The notes: generated by a model not told the origin, from the letters alone. A stretch of 64,000 nt of DNA from Krasilnikovia cinnamomea (GCF_004217545.1 NZ_SHKY01000001.1:7130001-7194000), one strand, 5' to 3'. Counted from the first letter of the stretch, positions 27,601 through 35,671 are shown. Program-made: numbers and translations.

Positions 27601-27878
27601 GCATCGAGGGCCGGACCGTGCACCAGATCTGGATGCCGTACCACTGGGGCGGCGAGGGTCTGGTGACCGGCGACTCGGCCAACGACCTGTTCGGGATCAC
27701 CCTGGACCCGAACGTACTGATCCAGGAGAGCAAGGTCGGCACCTGCGACATCCGGCCCGGCCGCCGCCCCACCGGCCCGGCCCTGCTCGACCTGGTGCGT
27801 GACTACCGGCGGCGGGCCGGGCTCACACCCGACCACCACACCCCGATCGTGACCAAGGACGCCGACGATGGGCAGTAA
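24612..27878 (+). CDS. fdhA: Formate dehydrogenase catalytic subunit, selenocysteine enzyme (UGA at codon 190)
   Basis: One gene read through an in-frame TGA at 25179-25181 gives 1088 residues including Sec190. The N-terminal 4Fe-4S site is C51-x2-C54-x3-C58-x27-C86 (CPYCAVGCG...LCPKG). The sequence around the TGA, NQARI-Sec-HSATVPGLG, matches the Mo/W-ligand site of FdnG/FdoG-type enzymes (R-V/I-U-HS), and the frame continues with GTSFGRGGATGFLQD and the two molybdopterin-guanine-dinucleotide domains to the stop. The enzyme oxidises formate to CO2. No twin-arginine signal is seen at the start, so it is probably cytoplasmic-facing. It overlaps fdhB by 11 bases. The full Sec machinery is in this window; FdhD and cofactor genes are not. 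An annotation without recoding would call two fragments, 24612-25181 and about 25290-27878. Confidence 0.95.
25179..25210 (+). promoter_or_regulatory. Recoded UGA codon and bacterial SECIS-like hairpin
   Basis: TGA at 25179-25181 is followed after 12 bases by GTCCCC (25194-25199), loop GGTCT, GGGGAC (25205-25210), a perfect 6-bp stem. The GGUCU loop also occurs in the E. coli fdhF SECIS element that SelB binds, and the distance from UGA to loop (18 bases) is in the expected range. Confidence 0.88.
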
Positions 27879-28782
27879 CCGACTGTACGGACCGCTGGAC
27901 CCCGCACCCGACGCCGGCTGGGTGCACGCGCCGCCCCGGATGGGCTTCTTCACCGACACCAGCGTCTGCATCGGCTGCAAGGCGTGCGAGGTCGCCTGCA
28001 AGGAGTGGAACCACGTCCCCGACGACGGCTTCGACCTGCTCGGCCGGTCATACGACAACACCGGCGGGCTGAGCGCGAACTCGTGGCGGCACGTCGCCTT
28101 CATCGAACAGCCCGGCACGCCCCCCGACACCGCGGCCGAACGGCCCGGCCCGCAGTTCCTCGGCATGCCGCAGCGCGACCTCCCCGGGCGCACCCCCGAC
28201 GCGCCCCGCACGGACTTCCGCTGGCTGATGATGTCCAACGTGTGCAAACACTGCACCCACGCGGGCTGCCTCGACGTGTGCCCCACCGGTTCGCTGTTCC
28301 GCACCGAGTTCGGCACCGTGGTCGTGCAGGAGGACATCTGCAACGGCTGCGGCTACTGCATCCCCGCCTGCCCGTACGGGGTCATCGACCAGCGGGCGGA
28401 CGACGGCCGCGCCTGGAAGTGCACCCTGTGCTACGACCGCATCGGCGACGGGCAGACCCCGGCCTGCGCGAAGGCCTGCCCCACCGAGTCCATCCAGTAC
28501 GGCGAGCTGGACGAGCTGCGCGAGCGCGCCGCAAGGCGGGTGACGGCCCTGCACGACCAGGGCGTCGCCGAGGCCCGGCTGTACGGCAACGACCCCGACG
28601 ACGGGGTCGGCGGCGACGGCGCGTTCTTCCTGCTGCTCGACGAACCCGAGGTGTACGGCCTGCCGCCGGACCCGGTGGTCAGCACCCGCGACCTGCCCGC
28701 CATGTGGAAGCAGGCCGGGGTCGCCGCCGCCGCCATGGTCGCCTCGGTGCTGGTCGCCTTCGCCACCCGGCGGCGCCCGTGA
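27868..28782 (+). CDS. fdhB: Formate dehydrogenase iron-sulphur subunit
   Basis: A 304-residue protein whose ATG at 27868 lies inside the end of fdhA, so translation is coupled. Four cysteine clusters for 4Fe-4S centres are seen: CIGCKACEVAC, CKHCTHAGCLDVC, CNGCGYCIPAC and CTLC..CAKAC. The order matches FdnH/FdoH-type electron-transfer subunits. The C-terminus carries a hydrophobic helix (about 276-298, AAAAMVASVLVAFAT), which would tie the subunit to the membrane. It passes electrons from the Sec/Mo site to the membrane subunit that follows. Confidence 0.92.
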   Translation: MGSNRLYGPLDPAPDAGWVHAPPRMGFFTDTSVCIGCKACEVACKEWNHVPDDGFDLLGRSYDNTGGLSANSWRHVAFIEQPGTPPDTAAERPGPQFLGMPQRDLPGRTPDAPRTDFRWLMMSNVCKHCTHAGCLDVCPTGSLFRTEFGTVVVQEDICNGCGYCIPACPYGVIDQRADDGRAWKCTLCYDRIGDGQTPACAKACPTESIQYGELDELRERAARRVTALHDQGVAEARLYGNDPDDGVGGDGAFFLLLDEPEVYGLPPDPVVSTRDLPAMWKQAGVAAAAMVASVLVAFATRRRP

Positions 28783-29765
28783 ACCCGCGCGGCAGCGACG
28801 CGCGACGCGGTGGCGGGGACCGGTCGATGGTGCCGCCCGCCCAGTTCCGTTCGTACTACGGCAGGCCGATCGTCAAGGCGCCGGTGTGGCGTCACGACAT
28901 CGCCGCGTACCTGTTCACCGGCGGCCTCGCCGCCGGGTCCGCGCTGCTGGCGGCGGGCGGGCAGGCCACCGGGCGGCCAGCCCTGCGCCGGGCCGGACGC
29001 CTGAGCGCGCTGGGTGCGCTGGGCGCCAGCACGTATTTCCTGATCAACGACCTCGGCCGCCCGGACCGGTTCCACCACATGCTGCGGGTCGCGAAGCCGA
29101 CCTCGCCGATGTCGATGGGCACGTGGATCCTCACCGCGTTCGGGGCGGCCGCGAGCACGGCCGCCGTGGCCGAGGCGGCGCCCCTGCTGCCCACGCGCGG
29201 ACCGCTCGGACCGGCCCGCCGCCTGCTACCGCCGGTGGGCACGGCCGGCGGGTACGGCGCCGCCGCGCTCGCGCCCGCGCTGGCCACGTACACGGCGGTG
29301 CTGCTGGCCGACACGGCGACGCCGAGCTGGCATGCGGCGTACCCGGAACTTCCGTTCGTGTTCGCGGGCAGCGCCCTGGCCAGCGGCGCCGGGGTCGGTC
29401 TCATCGCGGCGCCGTGCGCGCAGGCCGGGCCCGCGCGCCGCCTCGCGGTGCTCGGCGCGGCGCTGGAGCTCTACGGCGCGCACCGGGTGGAGACCACCAA
29501 GGGCATTCTCAGCGAACCGTACGCGCAGGGGCGGCCGGGCCGGCTGCTGCGGGCGGGCCGGGTGCTGACCGCGCTCGGGGTCGCCGGTGGGCTGCTCGGC
29601 CGTCGCAGCCGCGTGGTGTCCGCCCTGTCGGGGTTGTCGCTGCTGGGGGCGTCGGTGCTGACCCGGTTCGGCATCTTCGAGGGCGGTGTCGCCTCGGCCC
29701 GCGATCCGAAGTACACGGTCGTGCCGCAGCGCGAACGCCTGGCGCAGCGCAGGCCTGAGCCCTGA
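28779..29765 (+). CDS. NrfD/PsrC-type membrane subunit of formate dehydrogenase
   Basis: The 328-residue reading starts at GTG 28779, overlapping the fdhB stop as GTGA; an ATG at 28827 preceded by GGCGGGGA is an alternative that removes 16 residues. About eight hydrophobic segments and motifs such as AYLFTGGLAAGSALLAAGG, FLINDLGRPDRFHHMLRVAKP and SPMSMGTWIL identify the NrfD (polysulphide reductase NrfD) family. It probably anchors the complex and passes electrons to quinone, replacing the cytochrome b subunit used by FdnI-type enzymes. It is the last gene of the operon; tRNA-Sec follows 137 bases later. Confidence 0.9.
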   Translation: MNPRGSDARRGGGDRSMVPPAQFRSYYGRPIVKAPVWRHDIAAYLFTGGLAAGSALLAAGGQATGRPALRRAGRLSALGALGASTYFLINDLGRPDRFHHMLRVAKPTSPMSMGTWILTAFGAAASTAAVAEAAPLLPTRGPLGPARRLLPPVGTAGGYGAAALAPALATYTAVLLADTATPSWHAAYPELPFVFAGSALASGAGVGLIAAPCAQAGPARRLAVLGAALELYGAHRVETTKGILSEPYAQGRPGRLLRAGRVLTALGVAGGLLGRRSRVVSALSGLSLLGASVLTRFGIFEGGVASARDPKYTVVPQRERLAQRRPEP

Positions 29766-29865
29766 CCCGCGCTTGTCGTCGACGGCCCCGGCTCGCCGGT
29801 CCGGATGGCCGGTCACTCGCCGGAGAGGGCGATTGCGTTTCCAGCCCGCCGCGGCCACATCATCT

Positions 29866-29895
29866 CCGTGCTGCCGGGGGCGCGGACGGTAGGGT
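29866..29895 (+). promoter_or_regulatory. Candidate promoter of tRNA-Sec
   Basis: CCGTGC at 29866-29871 and TAGGGT at 29890-29895; the tRNA 5' end is seven bases further, the normal distance from a -10 box to the transcription start. Similar boxes precede fdhA. Confidence 0.4.
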
Positions 29896-29902
29896 CGTGC
29901 GC

Positions 29903-29995
29903 GGAGGCGTTCAGGTGGCTGGTGCCCCTCCCGGTCTTCAAAACCGGTGCGGCCCGGTATCCGGGCCGGGCGGGTTCGATTCCCGTCCGCCTCCG
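29903..29995 (+). tRNA. selC: Selenocysteine tRNA, anticodon TCA
   Basis: Acceptor arm GGAGGCG/CGCCTCC, discriminator G at 29995, anticodon stem CCGGT/ACCGG with loop CTTCAAA (anticodon TCA at 29938-29940), a 7-bp variable-arm stem GGCCCGG-TAT-CCGGGCC, and T loop TTCGATT. The long variable arm, about 93-nt length and UCA anticodon identify tRNA-Sec. CCA is not encoded. It reads the UGA of fdhA together with SelB. Confidence 0.96.
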
Positions 29996-30015
29996 CTGAT
30001 TTGCCCGCACCCCGG

Positions 30016-30231
30016 TTGAGCTGCGCGTACGCGCTCACGTGGTGCACCTGCGAGGGCACCGCCCACTTCTTCAGGACGGGCCTGCGGTGCGGTTATCACT
30101 ACACGTACAGCGACTATGGAGTCGTCTACTACACCTGGCAGCGAAGCAGCTCATCATCGCCCATCTCGGGAAGCCTGACCGGCGGCACCACGAGCGGTAG
30201 CAGCTACAACCCGCCCGGCGTCTGCACTTGA
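30016..30231 (+). pseudogene. Possible remnant of a small Cys/Ser-rich secreted protein gene
   Basis: Directly after tRNA-Sec the frame ending at 30231 reads WCTCEGTAHFFRTGLRCGYH, then SSSSSPISGSLTGGTTSG and ends in GVCT, with four or five cysteines and Tyr-rich segments that look coding and exported. No start codon with a ribosome site or signal peptide remains; upstream, the frame runs back into the tRNA. It may be the 3' end of a gene cut off by an old insertion at the tRNA 3' end. The 29996-30309 stretch holds nothing else I can support. Confidence 0.3.
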
Positions 30232-30309
30232 TCCACAGACCCCGGCAGCCCTCATCCGGACGGCTGGCGGGGCCTCCTATTACCGCCCATAGGCTCTATC
30301 GTGCACCCA

Positions 30310-30819
30310 ATGGAGCCCAACCAGGACGTTCGCATCACCGAACACCCACCGCCGGCGTCGCGCGGGACGCTTCTACGGTCCGACGCCGTTCTCGGCAGGT
30401 CGGACAGCGCCGCCATCCTGCTCCGGTCGATGGTCGGCTACGACGAGGGCATCAAAATCGAAACCGAGTTCCTGCTGCGCCAGCCCGGCGCCGAGAAACG
30501 GCCGCTGCGCGGCGCCACGGATCCACAGCGCGCCGATCCCGCGATCTCGTACGGATCGGGTGCGCCTGGCGAGTTCCGGTCACTCACCTGGAATGTGGAG
30601 GACGAAGGCTTGAGCATCTGGACGCTGGGCGCCGACGAAGCCCATTCCCGGCTGACGATCAGGACGTGGATCGAACCGCCGCCCGACGAACTGGTCATCG
30701 GTGTGCGTTGGCTCTCGGAGGATATTCAGCCCACATACCTGCGGGTCGACTGCCGGCAACGGACGGGTGGCTGGTCCGCCCCGATCTGGCCGGACAAGGT
30801 GGAACAGCGGCCCGGTTGA
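30310..30819 (+). CDS. Hypothetical protein, 169 residues
   Basis: ATG 30310 is taken as start (GTG at 30301 is also in frame); no ribosome site is evident. The sequence has the composition of a soluble beta-rich protein (AAILLRSMVGYDEGIKIETEFLL read in parts, EFRSLTWNVEDEGLSIWTL, ELVIGVRWLSEDIQPTYLRV), suggesting a sandwich fold. I do not recognise a family. It follows tRNA-Sec and converges with the small membrane-protein gene on the other strand. Confidence 0.5.
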   Translation: MEPNQDVRITEHPPPASRGTLLRSDAVLGRSDSAAILLRSMVGYDEGIKIETEFLLRQPGAEKRPLRGATDPQRADPAISYGSGAPGEFRSLTWNVEDEGLSIWTLGADEAHSRLTIRTWIEPPPDELVIGVRWLSEDIQPTYLRVDCRQRTGGWSAPIWPDKVEQRPG

Positions 30820-30820
30820 C

Positions 30821-31039
30821 CTACCGTGTGCGGCCGACGATGAAGTAGGCGGCGGGCAGGATCCCGGCGGAGTTCACCAGCGCGCTGGAGGCCCACAGCC
30901 ACTTCGGCCCCCGGACCTGATCGGCGGGGCGCCGCTTGAGATCAATCAGCATGGCCGCCTTGATCGCGCTCTCGGCGACCGCCGCCAGGATGATGAACCC
31001 GCGTTGTCCCTGGCTGAGCTCGTTCCAACGTCTGCCCAT
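30821..31039 (-). CDS. Small membrane protein, PLDc_N-like
   Basis: A 72-residue protein from ATG 31039, chosen because AGGGTGGG lies four bases before it. Two hydrophobic segments are separated by a basic loop (about residues 13-35 and 46-66), and the pattern GPKWLWASSALVNSAGILPAAYFIVGRTR, read in two parts, resembles the small PLDc_N two-helix domain in which KW.W and YF..GR are conserved. These domains stand alone in actinobacteria or precede other modules; the function is unknown. It is divergent from the TPR-GGDEF gene. Confidence 0.7.
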   Translation of the reverse strand: MGRRWNELSQGQRGFIILAAVAESAIKAAMLIDLKRRPADQVRGPKWLWASSALVNSAGILPAAYFIVGRTR

Positions 31040-31110
31040 GAGACCCACCCTACGGCTCACGCCCGCCCGCCGGGTACCAGGCCGACTGATCCCCCAGGCT
31101 GACGCACGGT

Positions 31111-31138
31111 CTCAGCGGTCGCTGTCCGGGGCCGATGG
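31111..31138 (+). promoter_or_regulatory. FliA-type promoter of the TPR-GGDEF gene
   Basis: CTCAG at 31111-31115, 15 bases, GCCGATGG at 31131-31138. It overlaps an in-frame ATG at 31135, which therefore cannot be the start; the ATG at 31171 with GGGGGTGG is used. Confidence 0.75.
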
Positions 31139-31170
31139 GAGAAGGAAGAGGACTGGCCGGGGGTGGATCG

Positions 31171-32745
31171 ATGGGCGGTAGCGCGCTGGATGCCGAGGCG
31201 TTGTCGGCTGCCCTGCTGGCGATGGAGGAGGAGTTCATCTCCGACGCTGCGGCCGCCCTCGCCGCCGCCGTCGAGCTGGAGCAACAGGCCACCGCGCTGG
31301 GCGACGACGGCCTGGTCATGCGCGCCCGGCTGTGTCGCGCCCGCATGGGCGTACGGATCGGCGAGATCACCGAGGTCGCCCGCGTGATCTACGACGTCCA
31401 GCAGTGGGCCGCCGAGCACGGCGAGCGCCGGCTGGAGGCCCGCGCCTACGCCGCGGGTGCGACCATTCACCAGTATTCCGGTGACGCCGCCAAGATGCTG
31501 GAACACTCGGTCAGCGCGGTCGAACTGCTCGACGAGACCGCCACCGTGTTCATGCAGGTCTGGCATCGGGCCAGGCTGGGCGACGCCCTGGCGGAAACCG
31601 GCGCGATGGACGCGGCACGGCTGCGCTACCGGCAGGCCGAGGAGATCGCCCGGAAGACGCAGCAGTGGGAGCTGCTGGGAATCCTGTTCAACAACTGGGC
31701 CTCCTACGAACACGAATGTGGAGATCTTGTCCGCGCCCGCGAGGTCATCGGCCGGATGATCGCGAATGCCGACGCGCACGGTCTTGCGCTTGATCCCCCG
31801 ACCCTGCACACGGTCGGCGAGGTGCAGACCGCCAACGGCGAGTACGCCGCGGCCGAGCAGACGATGCTCACCTGCATCACCCGGTACGAGGCCGGCTTTG
31901 TCGAGCACGTCGGCGACCTGGCCTATTACCAGCTCACGCTTGCCCAGGCCCGGCGCGGCCTCGGTGACCTGGTCCGCGCGCAGGAGAGCCTGGACGCCTG
32001 CCGTGAGCTGGGCGCCGAGCTCGGGCTGCACGCCTTGCTGGTTCAGGTGCACAAGGAACAGGCCGACCTGCACGCCGCCCGCGGCGACAACGCCGCCGCG
32101 TTCGCTGAGCTGAAAGTGTTCTTCGCGGCCCGGGAAGGCCTGCGCTCACGGGAGCGGGAGGCCCAGGCACAGGCCCGGCAGGCCATGTTCGAAACCACCG
32201 AAGCCCGCGAACAAGCCGAACGATTCCGCGAACAGGCCCGCCGCGACCCCCTCACCGGCCTCCACAACCGCCGCTACGCCGACGAGGAACTCCTCACCCT
32301 GATCACCCAGGACCCCGAACTCACCCTCGCCATCGCCGACATCGACCACTTCAAACGCATCAACGACCAACTCTCCCACGACACCGGCGACCAGGTCCTC
32401 ATCCAGGTCGCCCACCTCCTGAACATCGGCCTCACCGCCGCCGTCCCCCACGGATTCGTCGCCCGCCTCGGCGGCGAGGAATTCCTCCTCGCCCTCCCCG
32501 CCACCCCCCTCACCACCGCCACCACCATCCTCGACGACATCCGCCAAGCTATCGGCGGACACGACTGGCACGACATCACCGGCGGCCTACCCGTCACCGT
32601 CAGCATCGGCGCAGCCACCGCCGACGAAACCTCACCACCCAACCAAACCGCCACCCTCGCCGCCGCCGACCGCAACCTCTACGCCGCCAAACGCGACGGA
32701 CGCAACCGCGTCATCGCGGGCACACAATCGGAGAACCCGGTCTAG
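31171..32745 (+). CDS. TPR-GGDEF diguanylate cyclase
   Basis: A 524-residue soluble protein. Residues 1-330 are helical repeats of the TPR type (for example AARLRYRQAEEIARKTQQWE and NGEYAAAEQTMLTCITRYEA), then a coiled coil rich in Ala/Glu/Arg (about 320-355), then a GGDEF domain with DIDHFKRINDQLSHDTGD and the catalytic loop GGEEF at 434-438. An RxxD inhibitory site is missing (VPHGFVARL). The 3' part from about 32190 uses CTC and GAA codons, unlike the 5' part, which uses CTG and GAG, so the cyclase module looks like a later join. TPR-linked cyclases usually respond to protein partners. It is under a FliA-type promoter like the tandem cyclases and chemoreceptors. Confidence 0.88.
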   Translation: MGGSALDAEALSAALLAMEEEFISDAAAALAAAVELEQQATALGDDGLVMRARLCRARMGVRIGEITEVARVIYDVQQWAAEHGERRLEARAYAAGATIHQYSGDAAKMLEHSVSAVELLDETATVFMQVWHRARLGDALAETGAMDAARLRYRQAEEIARKTQQWELLGILFNNWASYEHECGDLVRAREVIGRMIANADAHGLALDPPTLHTVGEVQTANGEYAAAEQTMLTCITRYEAGFVEHVGDLAYYQLTLAQARRGLGDLVRAQESLDACRELGAELGLHALLVQVHKEQADLHAARGDNAAAFAELKVFFAAREGLRSREREAQAQARQAMFETTEAREQAERFREQARRDPLTGLHNRRYADEELLTLITQDPELTLAIADIDHFKRINDQLSHDTGDQVLIQVAHLLNIGLTAAVPHGFVARLGGEEFLLALPATPLTTATTILDDIRQAIGGHDWHDITGGLPVTVSIGAATADETSPPNQTATLAAADRNLYAAKRDGRNRVIAGTQSENPV

Positions 32746-32750
32746 CCCGG

Positions 32751-33752
32751 TCAGCGCACGATCAGGGTCACGCCGTCCGCGCGGGCCGGGATCAGCTCGC
32801 CGACGACGGGATGGCCGGGCAGCTCGCCCGCCACCAGCAGCCCGCCCGAGGTCTGCGCGTCGGCCAGCAACAGCAGCTCCTGCTCGGCGACCCCGGCGGT
32901 GTCCGCGTACGGACGCACCCAGTCCAGGTTGCGGCGGGTGCCGCCGCTGACGTACCCGGCGGCCAACGCGTCCCGGGCCCCCTCGAGATACGGCACCGCG
33001 GCCGCGTCGAGCCGGGCGGTGACGCCGCTGGCCCGGGCCAGTTTGTGCAGGTGGCCGAGCAGCCCGAACCCGGTCACGTCCGTGCCGCACACCACCCCGG
33101 CGGCGAGCGCGGCCGCCGACGCGGCCCGGTTCAGTTCCGTCATCGCGGCGACCGCCTGCGGGAACGCCTCGCCCGTGGCCTTGTGGCGGCTGTTGAGCAC
33201 ACCGATGCCCAGCGGCTTGGTCAGGGTCAGCGGGGTGCCGGCGGTCCCGGCGTCGTTGCGGATGAGCCGTTGCGGGTCGGCCATGCCGGTGACGGCCATG
33301 CCGTACTTCGGTTCCGGATCGTCGACGCTGTGCCCGCCCGCCAGGTGGCAGCCGGCCTCGCGGGCCATCGCCAGGCCACCGCGCAGCACCTCGGCGGCCA
33401 GGTCCATCGGCAGCACGTCGCGGGGCCATGCCAGCAGGTTCACGGCGACGACCGGGGTACCGCCCATGGCGTACACGTCGGAGAGTGCGTTGGCGGCCGC
33501 TACCCGGCCCCAGTCGAAGGGGTCGTCGACGACCGGGGTGAAGAAGTCGGCCGTGGCGACGATCGCGGTACCGCCCGCGAGGCGGACCACCGCGGCGTCA
33601 TCGCCGTCGTCGAGCCCGACCAGCAACTCCCCCGCCCCCGCCGGGGCCGACTCGCCGGTCAGCCCGGCGACCACCGCCTCCAACTCCCCGGGCGGGATCT
33701 TGCAGGCGCAGCCACCGCCGTGTGCGTACTGGGTCAGCCGTGTCGTCGTCAC
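32751..33752 (-). CDS. selD: Selenide, water dikinase (selenophosphate synthase)
   Basis: GTG 33752 is the start, with GAGGGTG upstream; the open frame extends further but adds an Arg-rich non-homologous tail. The 333-residue protein has the N-terminal active-site segment HGGGCACKI (Cys15, Cys17, Lys18; E. coli has GAGCGCKI), ATADFFTPVVDDPFDWGRVAAANALSDVYAMGG (read in parts) and the AIRS-type C-terminal half with GTDVTGFGLLGHL. It makes selenophosphate from selenide and ATP, the selenium donor for SelA. The catalytic residue is Cys, not Sec. It converges on the TPR-GGDEF gene with a five-base gap. Confidence 0.95.
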   Translation of the reverse strand: MTTTRLTQYAHGGGCACKIPPGELEAVVAGLTGESAPAGAGELLVGLDDGDDAAVVRLAGGTAIVATADFFTPVVDDPFDWGRVAAANALSDVYAMGGTPVVAVNLLAWPRDVLPMDLAAEVLRGGLAMAREAGCHLAGGHSVDDPEPKYGMAVTGMADPQRLIRNDAGTAGTPLTLTKPLGIGVLNSRHKATGEAFPQAVAAMTELNRAASAAALAAGVVCGTDVTGFGLLGHLHKLARASGVTARLDAAAVPYLEGARDALAAGYVSGGTRRNLDWVRPYADTAGVAEQELLLLADAQTSGGLLVAGELPGHPVVGELIPARADGVTLIVR

Positions 33753-33976
33753 GGTGGCACCCTCGCACACGACACGCTTCCGGGCGCGCGAAAGGCGGCG
33801 GTGACCACGGTGCCCGTTCGATGACGGCCGCCAGGCCGGCTGGGGGGCGTGACCGGCTGAAGGTATGAGACGCAACCTGGCGGCACCCGTGCGGGACCGC
33901 AGGGCGCACCGGCGCAAACGGAATCTCGTTCACGTGCCCGGCTGACAAGCGGCCGGACCGACGGGGGAGATTCACT

Positions 33977-35530
33977 GTGAACCGCAGGAAGGTGCAGAAG
34001 TCCGTTGCCGTGGTGGGTGCGGTGCTGGCGGGTACGACAGCCGCGCTGTCCGCCCCGATGACCGCGCACGCCGCACCGGCGGGCAAGCAGCTCAAGCTGG
34101 CCGCCACCGACGACGCCTACACCTCCAGCGCACGCCGCACCACCGTGTTCGGCCAGGACGAGAAGATCGCCGTCGGCAAGCTGGGCAGGGACACCAAGGT
34201 CGGCTACCTGAAGTTCGTGGTGCCGGCCGGCACCAAGGTCACCGGCGCGCAGCTGAAGCTGGCCGCCGACAGCCTGCCGTCCGGGTCGCTCACGGTGAGC
34301 CGGGTCACCAACACCGGGTGGACCGAGAAGAAGCTGTCCGCGGCCACCGCGCCGGCGATCGGCGCGACTGTCGGCACCATCAAGGCCACCGGCAAGGACC
34401 TGAGCCTCGACCTCAGCAAGGTGGTCACCAAGCCCGGCACGTACGCGTTCGCGCTGCGTTCGTCCGCCAAGGACGTGACGCGGCTGCGCTCGGCGGAGAA
34501 CAAGGCCGGCGGCCCGCAGCTCGCCGTGACCACCAGCGCGCAGACGACCACGCCGCCCACGACCACGCCACCCACCACGCCGCCGACCCAGGAGTGCGTG
34601 ACCGACGCGTTGCTGGTGCCCAGCTGTGGTGTGTTGTGGGGTGCCGCCGCCGGTGGCTTCACCAGCACGCCGCGGGATCAGGCGCTCAAGGACTGGGAGG
34701 CGAAGACCGGCCGTACCGCGGCGATCTTCCACACCTACCACAAGGGCGACGAGCAGTTCCCCACCAAGGCCGAGATCGCGATGACCCAGGACCCGGCCAA
34801 GCCCCGCGTGCTGCTGCTGAACTGGAAGGTCGCCTACGGCACCACCTGGGCCAAGGTCGCCGCCGGGCAGCAGGACACCCGCATCGACAACTGGTCCAAG
34901 TACGTCAAGGCCAACTACCAGCAGAAGTTCTACCTGGCCCTGCACCACGAGCCGGAGAACGACGTCAACCCCACCGCCGGGTCCGGGATGACCGCCAAGG
35001 ACTACGCCAACATGTACCGCCACGTCATCGAGCGGCTGCGCGCCAACGGCGTCACCAACGCGATCAACGTGCTGGCCTACATGGGCAACGAGAAGTGGAT
35101 GGCCCAGTCCTGGTGGAAGGACCTCTACCCCGGCGACGACGTCGTCGACTGGATCGGCCTGGACTCCTACGTCAGCGTCGAGAAGGGCTACTACCACTAC
35201 GGCGACTTCGGTGACCTCCTCGACCGCCAGCCCACCGGCGGCGGCCTGGGCTTCTACGACTGGTCGGTCACCAACCACCCCAGCAAGCCCATCATGCTGG
35301 CCGAGTGGGGCATGTACCACCGCGTCAAGTACCCCACCGACAAGTCCGCCGCGTTCAACACCGTGCTTCCGGAGTTGACCCTGCACCCGAAGGTCAAGGC
35401 CGTCGTCTACTTCGACACCGCCGCCGACAACGAAGGCGACCGCAACATCGCGGTCGACTCCACCCCCAGCAGCCTGACCGCGTTCAGGGCCCTCGCAGCC
35501 AACAAGATCTTCGACGTGAAGATCGCCTGA
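33977..35530 (+). CDS. Secreted GH26-like glycoside hydrolase with N-terminal DNRLRE-type module
   Basis: The 517-residue protein starts at GTG 33977 after GGGGGAG. A signal peptide (to about residue 35) precedes a beta-rich module (about 37-180, ATDDAYTSSARRTTVFG, VGYLKFVVP) like DNRLRE/CBM modules, then a Thr/Pro linker, then a TIM-barrel domain. Candidate catalytic acids are Glu325 in ALHHEPEND and Glu443 in MLAEWGM, matching the acid/base and nucleophile positions in GH26 mannanases and glucanases. It likely cleaves a plant or fungal beta-glycan outside the cell. A strong hairpin terminator follows. Confidence 0.78.
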   Translation: MNRRKVQKSVAVVGAVLAGTTAALSAPMTAHAAPAGKQLKLAATDDAYTSSARRTTVFGQDEKIAVGKLGRDTKVGYLKFVVPAGTKVTGAQLKLAADSLPSGSLTVSRVTNTGWTEKKLSAATAPAIGATVGTIKATGKDLSLDLSKVVTKPGTYAFALRSSAKDVTRLRSAENKAGGPQLAVTTSAQTTTPPTTTPPTTPPTQECVTDALLVPSCGVLWGAAAGGFTSTPRDQALKDWEAKTGRTAAIFHTYHKGDEQFPTKAEIAMTQDPAKPRVLLLNWKVAYGTTWAKVAAGQQDTRIDNWSKYVKANYQQKFYLALHHEPENDVNPTAGSGMTAKDYANMYRHVIERLRANGVTNAINVLAYMGNEKWMAQSWWKDLYPGDDVVDWIGLDSYVSVEKGYYHYGDFGDLLDRQPTGGGLGFYDWSVTNHPSKPIMLAEWGMYHRVKYPTDKSAAFNTVLPELTLHPKVKAVVYFDTAADNEGDRNIAVDSTPSSLTAFRALAANKIFDVKIA

Positions 35531-35545
35531 TCCACCCGCAGCACC

Positions 35546-35578
35546 ACGAGCCGCCCGGCACCGCGCCGGGCGGCTCGT
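35546..35578. terminator. Hairpin terminator after the GH26-like gene
   Basis: A 14-bp perfect stem (ACGAGCCGCCCGGC with its complement) around loop ACCGC, 16 bases after the stop. No T run. Confidence 0.75.
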
Positions 35579-35671
35579 CGCGTCCGCCCCGCGGCGGTCA
35601 CCAGGGTGCGGGCGCGGCAATCATCCCGCGGGGGTGATCCCGCCGCACCCGGCCGCAACCAGGCTTGACGC

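Noticed and set aside
25178..27802. Long plus-strand frame starting next to the UGA codon, as if fdhA were frameshifted
   Set aside because: It is one frame off. The correct frame continues directly through the UGA with family motifs on both sides, so recoding, not frameshift, explains the break.
23862..28343. 1493-residue open frame on the minus strand
   Set aside because: Antisense of adk and fdhAB, where real motifs (P-loop, FeS cysteines, Sec site) lie on the plus strand.
29947..30231. 94-residue frame beginning inside tRNA-Sec
   Set aside because: The first third is tRNA sequence; only the part after the tRNA could be coding, and is listed as a remnant.
31135..31137. Earlier ATG for the TPR-GGDEF gene
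   Set aside because: It is part of the GCCGATGG -10 box; ATG 31171 has a good ribosome site.
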